Of a DNA stretch of 64,000 nt, positions 44,389 to 54,444 are shown piece by piece. This DNA comes from Lepagella muris. Lineage in GTDB: Bacteria; Bacteroidota; Bacteroidia; Bacteroidales; Muribaculaceae. The notes under the pieces were generated by a model that worked only from the letters and a program-made list of their open reading frames with translations, did no database searches and had not been told where the DNA came from. Each line of letters begins with the position of its first letter. Positions within the stretch are counted from its first letter, which is position 1. A program made the position numbers and the translations under genes. The stretch spans positions 199,804-263,803 of the forward strand of contig NZ_SRYB01000002.1 in the NCBI RefSeq assembly GCF_004793975.1. The letters are read 5' to 3'.

Positions 44389-46146
44389 ATGAACGATTTA
44401 AAGGAAAGACTTATTATCTATCAGCTGTTTCCACGAATATTCGCCAATCAGAATCCGAATTGCGTGCCTTGGGGCACATTGAGGCAGAACGGTAGTGGAA
44501 AGTTTAATGACTTCACTCCCCACATACTCCGTTCTATAAAGGAATTGGGCGTCAATTGCCTTTGGCTCACCGGCGTCATAGAGCATGCCACCAAGACGGA
44601 TTTCAGCCAATATGGCATCACTCCTGACAACCCTAACGTGGTGAAAGGTGAGGCGGGATCTCCGTATGCGATAAAAGACTATTATGACGTGGATCCGGCT
44701 CTGGCAGAATCTGTGCCGGACCGTATGAAGGAATTTGAATCACTCGTGAAGCGCATTCATTCCGAGAATATGAAGGTGATAATAGATTTTGTGCCTAACC
44801 ATACGGCGCGTATCTATCATTCAGACGTTGCGCCTGCAGGCGTCGAGGATTTCGGCAAGAATGACGATATGCGGATGAATTTTGCGCGCGACAACAACTA
44901 CTATTATATATCCAACCAGCAGTTCTATCCGTCGTTCGACCTTGGAGCGGAAGGTAATGTGCCCTACGTGGAATTTCCTGCAAAGGCTACGGGTAACGAC
45001 TGTTTCACGGCTTTCTGTTCGAAGAATGATTGGTATGAGACGGTGAAACTGAACTATGGTCATGACTATAACGACAATTCCGACCATTTTGATCCCGTGC
45101 CTGACACGTGGCGCAAGATGCTTCACATATTGAAGTTCTGGGTGTCGAGGGGTGTTGACGGTTTCCGTTGCGACATGGTGTTTATGGTGCCGCTGCCATT
45201 CTGGCATTGGGCGATACCGCAGGTTAAGAGTGTCAATCCCGATGTGTTGTTCATAGGAGAGATTTATGATGTGGGTCTTTACCGTCCCTTCCTTGATTAC
45301 GGATGTTTCGACTATCTGTATGACAAGGTTAATCTCTACGATACGCTTGTCGGCATAGAGACCCACGGCAGGAGCGCGGCACAGCTGACAGGATGCTGGC
45401 AGACCGTGGACGGCATCGGCGACCGTATGCTCAATTTCCTTGAGAACCATGATGAGGTGCGTTTCGGTTCGAAGGCATACGCCGGCGACTCTCTTCGCGT
45501 GATTCCCTCTCTTGTCACCGCCTCGATGATTTCCAAAGGACCGGTGATGATCTATTACGGTCAGGAACTCGGCGAGCAGGCGCGCGACAACGAAGGCTTT
45601 GCCGGAGATAACGACAGGACAACGATATTCGACTATTGGAGCATCTCTACCGTAAGACGTTGGATCAACGGAGGGAAATGCGACGATGAATTATTATCCC
45701 CCCACGAGCGTTGGCTCCGGGAGGTCTACAAGAAGGTCCTCACCTTGTGTAATGAGCGAGCGGCATTGCGGGAGGGTGGATTCTTCGACCTCATGTATGC
45801 CAATCTACAGCATCCGGGTTTTGACCCCCACCGTCATTTTGCATTCCTTAGATACAAAGGAGATGATGTGCTTTTGATCGTGGTCAATTTCTCACGCGAG
45901 GAATCCCATGTCAGTATAAATATTCCGGCAACGGCGTTTGATATGTCGGGCATGATGCGTGGAGAGATTATAACCGAGGATCTCCTTTGGGGCAAGCCAC
46001 ATAAGTTGAATCTTTCGGTCGACCGACCGGTTTCCGTCTATCTGAGTGCCGCCGATGCCATAGTGTTGCCTGTAGGCAAGTTACGCGGGCAGTCCGGAGG
46101 TAAACTGACGGGGTCGCAATTGCGCGGCAAAAAGAAATCGGTTTGA
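44389..46146 (+). CDS. GH13 alpha-amylase family glycosidase, cytoplasmic
   Basis: A 585-residue alpha-amylase-fold protein. The four conserved regions are seen: VIIDFVPNHTA, GFRCDMVFM with the nucleophile Asp (about 259), FIGEIYD with the acid/base Glu (about 289), and FLENHDEVR with the third Asp (about 353). A beta-rich C domain ends in a basic tail. There is no signal peptide, so it probably works on internal or imported alpha-glucans. It is encoded behind the patatin in an operon. The exact specificity is not readable. Confidence 0.9.
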   Translation: MNDLKERLIIYQLFPRIFANQNPNCVPWGTLRQNGSGKFNDFTPHILRSIKELGVNCLWLTGVIEHATKTDFSQYGITPDNPNVVKGEAGSPYAIKDYYDVDPALAESVPDRMKEFESLVKRIHSENMKVIIDFVPNHTARIYHSDVAPAGVEDFGKNDDMRMNFARDNNYYYISNQQFYPSFDLGAEGNVPYVEFPAKATGNDCFTAFCSKNDWYETVKLNYGHDYNDNSDHFDPVPDTWRKMLHILKFWVSRGVDGFRCDMVFMVPLPFWHWAIPQVKSVNPDVLFIGEIYDVGLYRPFLDYGCFDYLYDKVNLYDTLVGIETHGRSAAQLTGCWQTVDGIGDRMLNFLENHDEVRFGSKAYAGDSLRVIPSLVTASMISKGPVMIYYGQELGEQARDNEGFAGDNDRTTIFDYWSISTVRRWINGGKCDDELLSPHERWLREVYKKVLTLCNERAALREGGFFDLMYANLQHPGFDPHRHFAFLRYKGDDVLLIVVNFSREESHVSINIPATAFDMSGMMRGEIITEDLLWGKPHKLNLSVDRPVSVYLSAADAIVLPVGKLRGQSGGKLTGSQLRGKKKSV

Positions 46147-46147
46147 A

Positions 46148-46181
46148 ATTGCGGATAATTCAAAAATTAGTCTTAATTTTG
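46148..46181 (+). promoter_or_regulatory. Candidate prs promoter
   Basis: TAATTTTG (46174-46181) matches the -7 consensus; the nearest TTG -33 box (46149-46151) is 22 bases upstream, slightly wide. It starts just at the end of the amylase gene and is 26 bases before prs. Confidence 0.55.
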
Positions 46182-46207
46182 TAAACCAATTTTTACCAAT
46201 TCATATC

Positions 46208-47152
46208 ATGAGCAATTATCTTCCGCCCATAAAGGTTTTCGCAGGCACTAAGAGTCATTATCTCGGGGAGTCAATCTGCAAGGATCTGGGCATAGAGTTA
46301 GGCAAAATGAAGATCGAGACATTTGCCGACGGCGAGTTCGAAGTTTCATTCGAGGAGTCGATCCGCGGTGCCGAGGTCTATCTGGTTCAATCAACATTCC
46401 CGAATACGGACAATCTGATGGAACTTCTCCTGATGATCGACGCCGCCAAGCGTGCGTCGGCAGCCACGATTGTGGCAGTGGTTCCCTATTTCGGATGGGC
46501 GCGTCAGGACAGAAAGGATAAGCCGAGAGTGTCGATCGCGGCAAAGCTTGTGGCAGACCTTCTGAGTGTGGCGGGCATTGACCGTCTTATCACCATGGAT
46601 TTGCACGCAGATCAGATTCAGGGATTCTTCAATGTGCCGGTTGATCATTTATATGCCTCTTCAATTTTTATCCCCTACATTGAGAGCCTACACCTTAAGA
46701 ATTTGGTGATTGCTTCTCCCGATGTCGGTGGAGCGAAGAGAGCCAATTCATACGCAAAATATTTCGATGTGCCTCTTGTGCTTTGCCATAAGCAGCGTGC
46801 CAAGGCAAACGTAGTGGAGAAAATGACAGTCATAGGCGATGTGGCTGGCAAGAACGTGGTTCTCGTGGACGACATCAGCGACACCGCCGGCACAATCACG
46901 AAAGCCGCCGACCTCTTGATGGAGAACGGGGCAGAGTCAGTGAGAGCATTGTGCAGCCATGCAGTGATGAGCGATCCTGCTACAGAGAGGGTTAAGACAT
47001 CCGGACTGACCGAGATTGTATTTACGGATTCAATCCCGTATGTTAAGGAGAATCCGAAGGCAGTGGTGCTCCCTGTTGCAAAACTGTTTGCCGACACAAT
47101 CCGTCGTATCCACAACAACCAGTCGATTTCTTCACAATATCTCTTCAAATAA
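46208..47152 (+). CDS. prs: Ribose-phosphate pyrophosphokinase
   Basis: A 314-residue enzyme that makes PRPP from ribose 5-phosphate and ATP. The signature DLHADQIQGFF is at about residues 130-140, the flexible-loop Arg region RQDRKDKPR at 100-108, and the PRPP-binding loop VLVDDISDTAGT near 218-229. The length and motifs are canonical. It has its own promoter and terminator. Confidence 0.97.
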   Translation: MSNYLPPIKVFAGTKSHYLGESICKDLGIELGKMKIETFADGEFEVSFEESIRGAEVYLVQSTFPNTDNLMELLLMIDAAKRASAATIVAVVPYFGWARQDRKDKPRVSIAAKLVADLLSVAGIDRLITMDLHADQIQGFFNVPVDHLYASSIFIPYIESLHLKNLVIASPDVGGAKRANSYAKYFDVPLVLCHKQRAKANVVEKMTVIGDVAGKNVVLVDDISDTAGTITKAADLLMENGAESVRALCSHAVMSDPATERVKTSGLTEIVFTDSIPYVKENPKAVVLPVAKLFADTIRRIHNNQSISSQYLFK

Positions 47153-47180
47153 AATCAACGGTCAATACTTGACTATGTAG

Positions 47181-47228
47181 CGATACAAAAAATGGACACG
47201 ATTCAATCGTGTCCATTTTTTTGTATCG
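47181..47228. terminator. Terminator between prs and the M13 peptidase
   Basis: AATGGACACGAT (47191-47202) pairs with ATCGTGTCCATT (47206-47217), flanked by A- and T-runs that extend the symmetry to CGATACA/TGTATCG. It can act in both directions for these convergent genes. Confidence 0.85.
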
Positions 47229-47242
47229 TAATTTGTGTGGGA

Positions 47243-49282
47243 TTACCAGATGATCACGCGCTCGGAAGCGGGACGGAACATCGGATCACCCTCCTTGATG
47301 CTGAATGACTCGAAGAACGGCTCAAGATTCTTAAGCGACACGTTGACACGGTTCTTGCCAAGGGAGTGTACGTCGCCCGACGTGAGTGAACGGATCTCCT
47401 CATCGCGGATGTTGTTTGCCCAAAGATTAGCGAAGTTGAGGTAGAAGGCCTGTTTAGGAGTGAAGCCATCGATCATAGCCTCTTCTGATTCCACATTCAC
47501 GCCTTTCTTCTTCTGGGAGTCAAGAAACGCGGTCATTGCTATTCTCAGACCACCCTGGTCGGCAATGTTTTCGCCGAGTGTGTACTGTCCGTTGGCATGA
47601 AGACCGGGAAGAACTTCCACAGCAGAAAATTGCTCCACAAGACCGTTGGTCAGTTTGGCAAATGCCTCGGCATCTTCCGGAGTCCACCAGTTCGACATAT
47701 TACCTTCAGCATCAAACTGGCAACCCTGGTCGTCGAAACCATGGGTAAGCTCATGACCGATTACCACACCAATGCCGCCATAGTTCTCCGCATCGCTTGC
47801 CTCCGGATCAAAGAACGGAGCCTGAAGGATACCTGCCGGGAACACAATCTCATTGTTGAGCGGGTTGTAGTATGCATTGATTGTCTGCGGAGTCATGCCC
47901 CATTCAGTGCGGTCAACGGGTTTGCCCCATTTCTCGAGAGCCTTTTTCGTCTGCCACATATTGGCATTATGCACATTCTCCCAATAAGAGAGGGCGGGAT
48001 CAATCTCAAGTTCGGAATAATCCTTCCATTTGTCGGGATAACCGATCTTTACTGTGATGGAATTCAGCTTTTTCATGGCCTGCACCTTAGTGTCGTCGCT
48101 CATCCAGGGAAGGTGGATTATGTGCTTGCCGAGAGCTGTGCGAAGATTCTCCACCAGTCCGATCATATAGTCTTTTGACGACTGGGGGAAATATTGCTCC
48201 ACATATAATTCGCCGATAGCTTCACCGAGATAACCTTCAGTGACTCCGAGGGCTCTCTTCCAGCGGGGTTGCTGCTCCTGAACTCCGCTCATGACCTTGT
48301 TGAACTCAAATGCTGCGTCAGAGAAACTGTCGCTGAGGAACGGTGCTGCATTTCTGACATACTGCCATAGGTAATAGTCTTTCTTCTCGCGGTCAGAGAG
48401 TGATGCAAAGAGATTGTCAGCCTGTTTTACGGTATTGATCTCAGTGACAATCACCTGCTCCGGAGTCTCTATCCCCATAGTCTCGATGAAGAATCTGTCC
48501 CAAGGCAGATTAGGATACATCTCCTTGAGCTGTGCGATTGAGCGGGGGTTATACATTGCCGGAATGTTGCGGCTCTCCTCACGGGTCCAAGTGGAATCGG
48601 CGAGAAGGGTCTCCACCTTCATCACGTTTTTCACGATTCTGCGGGCATCCTTCTTGCTGTAGCCGGCATTCATCATCTGGCGTTCGATAAGCTTCTGGTA
48701 AGCCTCTCTGACGTCTTTGTTGCGCTTGTCGTTCTTGAGATAGTAATCCCTGTCGCCCAAAGAGAGACCACCGCCGCTTACATACATGGCATACTCCTTA
48801 CTGTTGGCAAGGTTCTCCATCGGACCGCCGCCAAAGAGGGGAGATGCATAGTTCTTGTGAAGCCAGAGGAAAAGGTCGGTCATGCCGTCATGGTCGGTGT
48901 TCTCGATCTTTGCAAGGTCAGCCTTTATAGGTGTGGCACCGAGCTGGTTGCGACGTACGGAATCCATAGCGGCATCGTAGAGTGATGCAATCTTATAGGC
49001 ATTGGTACCCTTTGCCGGATTCTTCTTTGAGAGATTTGTCACAATACGACGGATACGGTTATTGCTGGAATCATTTAGGATGTTAAACTGACCATAGCGT
49101 GCATATTCCGGGGTGAGGGGATGACTCTCCATCCATCCTTTGTTGACGTGCTGGTAAAAATCCTGTGATGCAGGTGTGTTCGGGTCGATTCCCTTGGGAT
49201 CAACGCTTTTCAGATGTTCGGCAGAGGCAGTGAATGGAATCGCTGCCATAGCCAAAATAAGAGCTAAGCTAAAAAATCTCAT
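47243..49282 (-). CDS. pepO: M13-family (PepO/neprilysin-like) zinc endopeptidase
   Basis: A 679-residue secreted metallopeptidase. Signal peptide 1-21 (MRFFSLALILAMAAIPFTASA), the zinc motif HELTH in GVVIGHELTHGFDDQG, the third ligand Glu in ENIADQGG, and NAYYNPLNNEIVFPAGIL are all present. The C-terminus VIIW keeps the conserved final Trp of the family. It lacks a Cys after the signal peptide, so it is probably periplasmic rather than a lipoprotein. It degrades peptides; the targets are unknown. Confidence 0.94.
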   Translation of the reverse strand: MRFFSLALILAMAAIPFTASAEHLKSVDPKGIDPNTPASQDFYQHVNKGWMESHPLTPEYARYGQFNILNDSSNNRIRRIVTNLSKKNPAKGTNAYKIASLYDAAMDSVRRNQLGATPIKADLAKIENTDHDGMTDLFLWLHKNYASPLFGGGPMENLANSKEYAMYVSGGGLSLGDRDYYLKNDKRNKDVREAYQKLIERQMMNAGYSKKDARRIVKNVMKVETLLADSTWTREESRNIPAMYNPRSIAQLKEMYPNLPWDRFFIETMGIETPEQVIVTEINTVKQADNLFASLSDREKKDYYLWQYVRNAAPFLSDSFSDAAFEFNKVMSGVQEQQPRWKRALGVTEGYLGEAIGELYVEQYFPQSSKDYMIGLVENLRTALGKHIIHLPWMSDDTKVQAMKKLNSITVKIGYPDKWKDYSELEIDPALSYWENVHNANMWQTKKALEKWGKPVDRTEWGMTPQTINAYYNPLNNEIVFPAGILQAPFFDPEASDAENYGGIGVVIGHELTHGFDDQGCQFDAEGNMSNWWTPEDAEAFAKLTNGLVEQFSAVEVLPGLHANGQYTLGENIADQGGLRIAMTAFLDSQKKKGVNVESEEAMIDGFTPKQAFYLNFANLWANNIRDEEIRSLTSGDVHSLGKNRVNVSLKNLEPFFESFSIKEGDPMFRPASERVIIW

Positions 49283-49316
49283 AATTATTATATGTTGGTT
49301 TTGATAAATGTTTCAA

Positions 49317-50414
49317 TCATTCAATAATCAAGGCATCTCTTATGGTGGATGCTTTCGCCTCTGTCTCTTGCCATTCCGCTTCTGTATTAGAGCGCAGGGT
49401 TATGCCTCCCCCGACATAGATGCAGAATCTTTCCATCTCGATGCAGCAGCATCGTAGAGTGACGAACAGGGAGAAGTCGGCTGGCGATCTGAACGGACCG
49501 CAGAAACCTCCGTAGCATCCACGGTCGAAGCGTTCGGTCTGACGGATTGTATCCAACGCCACATCTCGCGGGGTGCCGCATAGAGCCGGGGTGGGGGATA
49601 GTTGGTGGAGAATGGATTGTATCCTGTCCGTGGTCATCGGTTCATGGGAGGAGGCGGATATGTCGGTGCATAGATGCTCCACCTTCCCGGCGTTGCGCGT
49701 GTATAACGGTGATATGGATATGTCAAGACCGTTTCCTGAAAGAGTTTCGGAGATGAAGTCTGTGACCATCTGCTGTTCCTCAAGATTCTTGCAGTCCCAT
49801 TCTCCCGATTCACCCGCCGCCCGTGTGCCTGCGAGAGCCATAGTCTTCACTCCATTCCCGGAGGCTTCAAGCAGCAACTCCGGCGATGCGCCTATCCAGC
49901 ATCCGGTCAATGGTGTTGAGAAGCAGAATACGAACGCATTCGGATGCCGTCGCGACAATTCCGCAAACGTGCTCCCCACATCGATTCTGCCGTTGTTGAC
50001 AATTACCCTCGATGCTACAATCTTTCCCGTTCCGTAAGTGGAAAGGGCGGATTTTATGGCGTCAATCTCTGCGGCATGCTCCTCTCTTGGAGTGGATGTT
50101 GAAGGGAACCGATATTGAAATCCGTCAGCCTTGATGTTTCGCTTTGCCGGACGATAGGGTATGGTCAGTATAGGCATATCGGGCAGAAACGGGGCTATGA
50201 CGAATCCACGTTCACCAATCCCTTCCACAACGTGCTCGGAACTTCCGAAAGAGATCATGAGGTCTCCCGGCATACGGTAGGCATAAAAAGCCAGTTGCGA
50301 CTCTATCGCCCCGCGTATCTCTTCCGACAGCGACACCATGGCAGATGGGTCGGAGAAGAAAATCATCGGACCATTAGTGGCTCTCCGTGCGTCTTTGTCA
50401 AATCTTATCGACAT
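49317..50414 (-). CDS. menF: Isochorismate synthase
   Basis: A 365-residue chorismate-binding enzyme. Features specific to isochorismate synthases rather than PabB/TrpE are the HQLSPTPALCGTPRDVA block, preceded by NLEEQQMVTDFI, and the CGTP loop; GASPELLLEA and the C-terminal GGGITLRSNTEAEW complete the active site. It would feed menaquinone synthesis. No other men genes are nearby. It follows rimO by 18 bases on the same strand. Confidence 0.85.
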   Translation of the reverse strand: MSIRFDKDARRATNGPMIFFSDPSAMVSLSEEIRGAIESQLAFYAYRMPGDLMISFGSSEHVVEGIGERGFVIAPFLPDMPILTIPYRPAKRNIKADGFQYRFPSTSTPREEHAAEIDAIKSALSTYGTGKIVASRVIVNNGRIDVGSTFAELSRRHPNAFVFCFSTPLTGCWIGASPELLLEASGNGVKTMALAGTRAAGESGEWDCKNLEEQQMVTDFISETLSGNGLDISISPLYTRNAGKVEHLCTDISASSHEPMTTDRIQSILHQLSPTPALCGTPRDVALDTIRQTERFDRGCYGGFCGPFRSPADFSLFVTLRCCCIEMERFCIYVGGGITLRSNTEAEWQETEAKASTIRDALIIE

Positions 50415-50432
50415 TGCAATGAGTGATTTGTA

Positions 50433-51740
50433 TTATCTGACGGTCTCTCCCACCAATTCAAAGGGGAAGGCTTCCGTAATTCTGACATTGACAAACTGAC
50501 CCGGCGACAACGAGGAATCGTTGATTATCACTTCCGGATCCACTTCCGGAGAATCGAATTGGGTCCTGCCGATGGCTTTGTCCCCCTCGATACGGTCGAT
50601 TAGGACGCGTTGCACAGTCCCTATCATCTCTTCGTTGAGTTGCAGTGCAATCTCCTCCTGTATCTCCATTATCTTGTCAAGACGGGATTGTTTCACGTCG
50701 TCGGGGATAGAGTCGTCAAGATTCTTTGCGGCATACGTATCATCCTCCTCGCAGTATGCGAACGCACCCATACGGTCGAATCTCTGTGTCCGCACAAAAT
50801 CCACCAGTTCTTCAAACTCCTTCTCACCCTCACCGGGGAATCCTGTCATGAGAGTGGTGCGGAGCTTTATCCCCAGCACTTCCCTCCGGATGGTCTCTAT
50901 CAGTCGGAGGGTGGCATCCTTGTCGATATGCCGGCGCATGTTGTCGAGCACCGGATTGGCGATATGCTGCAATGCAATGTCGAGATATTTGCACACATTG
51001 TCATACTTCGCCATCACCGGAAGGATATCGGTGGGGAAATCGGCTGGATAGGCATAGTGCAGGCGTATCCATTCCACACCGGGAGTGAGAGCCATCCTCT
51101 CGATCAGTTCGGCAAGGGCATGACGTCCGTAGAGGTCGGTGCCGTATGACGACAGGTCTTGGGCAATGACGTTGAACTCCTTCACGCCTTCGTCAACGAG
51201 CGACCTCACCTCCTCCAAGATCTCTTCGATAGGTCGGGAGGTGTGGCGTCCGGTGATGATCGGTATGGCACAGAATGCACAGAAACGGTTGCATCCCTCC
51301 GATATCTTCAGATACGCGCTGTGAGGGGGAGTGGTGAGGGTGCGTTCCCATTCCTTCGGACGGTTATCTTCTTTCTTTCTGTCAGGCAGACGATTGATAA
51401 ACTCTTTCCAATCAAATTTGCCATACCATGTGTCAACCTCGGGAATCTCTGCCTTCAGGTCGTCCATGTATCTTTGCGAGAGGCAACCCATCACGATTAT
51501 CCTCTTTATCTTCCCCTCCTCTTTCAGTCGGGCGAGGTCAAGGATTACGGATATGGATTCCTCCTTCGCGTCGGCGATGAATCCGCAGGTATTGACAACC
51601 ACGTATTCTCCACATACATCGTCGGAATCGTGGCATACTTCATACCCCTTTGCCGATAATTGGCGAATGAGCCGCTCCGAATCGATAAGATTCTTGGAGC
51701 AGCCCATTGATATTATGTCTATTCTGTTTTTCTTGAACAT
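50433..51740 (-). CDS. rimO: Ribosomal protein uS12 methylthiotransferase RimO
   Basis: A 435-residue radical-SAM enzyme that adds a methylthio group to Asp of ribosomal protein uS12. An N-terminal MTTase domain has SMGCSKNLIDSERL with cluster Cys residues, and the radical-SAM motif is CNRFCAFCAIP (about residues 147-157). A TRAM domain closes the protein. It lies between ftsY (5 bases upstream) and menF. The SMGC start identifies RimO rather than MiaB. Confidence 0.95.
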   Translation of the reverse strand: MFKKNRIDIISMGCSKNLIDSERLIRQLSAKGYEVCHDSDDVCGEYVVVNTCGFIADAKEESISVILDLARLKEEGKIKRIIVMGCLSQRYMDDLKAEIPEVDTWYGKFDWKEFINRLPDRKKEDNRPKEWERTLTTPPHSAYLKISEGCNRFCAFCAIPIITGRHTSRPIEEILEEVRSLVDEGVKEFNVIAQDLSSYGTDLYGRHALAELIERMALTPGVEWIRLHYAYPADFPTDILPVMAKYDNVCKYLDIALQHIANPVLDNMRRHIDKDATLRLIETIRREVLGIKLRTTLMTGFPGEGEKEFEELVDFVRTQRFDRMGAFAYCEEDDTYAAKNLDDSIPDDVKQSRLDKIMEIQEEIALQLNEEMIGTVQRVLIDRIEGDKAIGRTQFDSPEVDPEVIINDSSLSPGQFVNVRITEAFPFELVGETVR

Positions 51741-51745
51741 AAGGA

Positions 51746-52714
51746 TTATTTTTCGGCAAGGAATAATGACCTGACAAATTCTTCAGCACGGAAAATCTGA
51801 AGGTCTTCCAATCCTTCGCCGATACCGATATATTTTACGGGTATCTTGAACTGGTCGCTGATGCCTATTACGACGCCGCCCTTTGCGGTGCCGTCAAGTT
51901 TCGTGACGGCAAGGGCATTTACCTCTGTTGCAGCCACAAACTGGCGAGCCTGTTCGAAAGCGTTCTGCCCGGTTGATCCGTCAAGCACGAGAAGAATCTC
52001 CTGCGGAGCTGCGGGTACCACGCGCTTCATCACGTTCTTGATTTTGGTAAGCTCATTCATCAGTCCGATCTTATTATGCAGACGTCCGGCAGTGTCGATT
52101 ATCACTACATCGGCACCCTGAGCCTTTGCCGAAGATAGGGTGTCGAATGCCACAGCAGCCGGATCACTACCCATTTTCTGCTTCACGACGGGCACACCGA
52201 CTCTCTCTCCCCAGATATCGAGCTGTTCGATGGCAGCGGCACGGAAAGTATCGGCAGCACCGAGCACTACCTTATTGCCGGCTTTCTTATACTGGGCAGC
52301 CAGCTTACCGATAGTAGTGGTTTTGCCCACACCATTCACCCCGACCACCATGATCACGTAAGGATCACCGGTTTTCTTAATCTCGAAATCATCCAGATTG
52401 TCGCCGTCGTTATCCGGACGAGCAAGCATATCAGAAATCTCCTCACAGAGCAGATTGTTAAGCTCCTCAGAGTTTACATACTTATCGCGCGCCACACGTT
52501 GTTCGATCCTCTCGATAATCTTCAGGGTAGTGTCAACCCCTACGTCGCTCGTGATGAAAGCCTCTTCAAGATTGTCGAGCACCTCATCGTCAATTTTGCT
52601 TTTCCCTGCGACGGCACGGGTGATTTTACTCCATACCCCTTCTTTCGTTTTCTGAAGGCCGGTGTCAAGCTTTTCCTTTTTTTCTTTTGAGAACAGTTTT
52701 TTGAAGAATCCCAT
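51746..52714 (-). CDS. ftsY: Signal recognition particle receptor FtsY
   Basis: A 322-residue SRP GTPase. The P-loop GVNGVGKTTTIGKLAAQ is at about residues 123-139, DTAGRLHNK and TKLDGTAKGG follow, and the C-terminal GEGLEDLQIF matches the FtsY/Ffh insertion box. The N-terminal A domain is short, with no membrane segment. It docks ribosome-nascent chain complexes at the membrane. It is the first gene of the ftsY-rimO-menF unit. Confidence 0.96.
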   Translation of the reverse strand: MGFFKKLFSKEKKEKLDTGLQKTKEGVWSKITRAVAGKSKIDDEVLDNLEEAFITSDVGVDTTLKIIERIEQRVARDKYVNSEELNNLLCEEISDMLARPDNDGDNLDDFEIKKTGDPYVIMVVGVNGVGKTTTIGKLAAQYKKAGNKVVLGAADTFRAAAIEQLDIWGERVGVPVVKQKMGSDPAAVAFDTLSSAKAQGADVVIIDTAGRLHNKIGLMNELTKIKNVMKRVVPAAPQEILLVLDGSTGQNAFEQARQFVAATEVNALAVTKLDGTAKGGVVIGISDQFKIPVKYIGIGEGLEDLQIFRAEEFVRSLFLAEK

Positions 52715-52904
52715 ATTTACGTGAGTTTTGATTCAGTTAGAGGTGCTTATGCTATCCATCCACTTGCCTGTATCAGTCGGAGAAATGACTCTATTCCAGG
52801 CAAGGGGTAGCGTATTATTATGCGAAGTTAATCAAAAATCCTCTATTCTGAAAATTTTCACACAATTAAGCTCCCATTTTCACAAAAATAGATGCTATTG
52901 TAAA

Positions 52905-52946
52905 TGCAAGATTGCCCCGCGGAACACTCTGCGGGGCAATCTTGCA
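52905..52946 (-). terminator. Terminator of the barrel-PadR-PspC operon
   Basis: TGCAAGATTGCCCCGC (52905-52920) pairs with GCGGGGCAATCTTGCA (52931-52946), adjoining the PspC stop codon. Confidence 0.88.
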
Positions 52947-54395
52947 TTATTTCGTGGAGGAAGGGGTCTTCGTTGAGGTTGAATCCGGACTGTTTGTCGT
53001 GGTCTTGGATCTTGCTGCCGGAGTCTCTTTTTTTGTCGAGGGGGTACCGGTAGTGGTCTTCTCTGTTGTTTTTGTAGACTTTTTTGTGGTTTTCTTTTGG
53101 GGGACGCTGTCGGTTGCGGCGGTTGATGCTTTTGATGTGGCAGTGGTGGCTGCTGTCTGACTGTCGTCATCTGATTGGGGATATGCGAGTTCACCCCAGT
53201 CGGCTATGTCGTCCCAATCGGCGTTTTCATCCTGCGATTGATTCTCATCCAGCAAACGCTGCTCCTTCTCCCGTCTCTCTTTTCTCTCCTGATTCCATCG
53301 GATGTTTCGTTGACGATCCTGTTCGGTTGCGAGATTGATGATTCTTCCGGCGGAGGTCGCACCGAGAATGAACCCGACAGCCCATATCACGGAGAGGGAT
53401 AGCTTGACATTTTTGGATAAAGGCTGACGGTCTTTCTTCAGTCCCATACGGATGAGTAGGAAAAGGGGTATGCCGAGAGCAATAAGGCTACCTATTCCGC
53501 ATATTACGCCCCAGATTGGGATTGTGCCGGCTTCCTCCATCCAAGAGGGATTATCCCCGAATAGAGTTCCTCCCCAGCTCGTGCTGAACGCGATTAGTGC
53601 GAAGATGCATCCTATCAGTCCGACCGCCATTGCGAAGAGGATAGGTATGGCTATCACGAGCCCTAAGATTACCAGCAGGCGTGCGCAGACACCGAAGAAA
53701 GATGCGAGGGAATCGCTGAAATTGATATTCCTTGAATTGATTGCAGATTGTGACTGCATGTTCTCCTCCTTAAAGTTGTCGGTCACAGTCTTGCCGATAT
53801 TCTCCACGGTAGGCTGTTCGCCCATCATCAGCATCCTTTCGAGAGGAGTGCGTGCCTCAGGCACCACGAGCCAGAGTATCAGATAGGCAATGCCCATTGT
53901 TGAGATAGAGACTATTGTGAGTAGCACTGTGAGAAGCCTGACGGCTGTAGGGTCGGTGCCGAAATAGTGGGCGAGACCGGAGCAAACGCCACCGACCATA
54001 GCATTCTGAGGGTCGCGGAATAGCTTCTTGTTTCTCTTCCTTAGAGGGGGAATGAATGGGGGAGGGGTGATTGTCTCGGAAGTGAATGATGAATAAGATG
54101 AGGAATTGTCGTTTATCTGTATTGATTCATCCTCCTCGATCATATCCTCCGGTTGCCCCACGCGTTTGATAACCTCTTCCACATCCTTTGCGGTGACGAT
54201 TGCGCTTCCTGAGGCGGTGCATTCCAAAAGCAGCTCAGCCACACGGCTCTCAATGTCGCTGACGAGTTCGCGAGTGTCGTCCTGACGGGCGAAGGCATGC
54301 TCGAGGGTGTCGAGATAGTCGTTGAGGAGGGTATATGCGTCGTCATCGATTGTGAAGGGGAATCCGGCGACGTTTATTGTGAATGTTTTTTTCAT
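52947..54395 (-). CDS. PspC-domain membrane protein
   Basis: A 482-residue protein. Residues 1-100 form a cytosolic helical domain; the PspC domain is at about 115-185 (KKLFRDPQNAMVGGVCSGLA and a following membrane segment AYLILWLVVPEA). Further membrane segments come near 235-275, 285-310 and 330-350. The last 115 residues are a charged then Thr/Lys/Ser/Pro-rich, low-complexity tail. PspC proteins respond to envelope stress. It is the last gene of the operon begun by the outer-membrane barrel gene. Confidence 0.88.
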   Translation of the reverse strand: MKKTFTINVAGFPFTIDDDAYTLLNDYLDTLEHAFARQDDTRELVSDIESRVAELLLECTASGSAIVTAKDVEEVIKRVGQPEDMIEEDESIQINDNSSSYSSFTSETITPPPFIPPLRKRNKKLFRDPQNAMVGGVCSGLAHYFGTDPTAVRLLTVLLTIVSISTMGIAYLILWLVVPEARTPLERMLMMGEQPTVENIGKTVTDNFKEENMQSQSAINSRNINFSDSLASFFGVCARLLVILGLVIAIPILFAMAVGLIGCIFALIAFSTSWGGTLFGDNPSWMEEAGTIPIWGVICGIGSLIALGIPLFLLIRMGLKKDRQPLSKNVKLSLSVIWAVGFILGATSAGRIINLATEQDRQRNIRWNQERKERREKEQRLLDENQSQDENADWDDIADWGELAYPQSDDDSQTAATTATSKASTAATDSVPQKKTTKKSTKTTEKTTTGTPSTKKETPAARSKTTTNSPDSTSTKTPSSTK

Positions 54396-54444
54396 GAGTT
54401 TAATGTTGATGGTGTGTAAGGAAAAATAAGGATAGTTGTAAATA

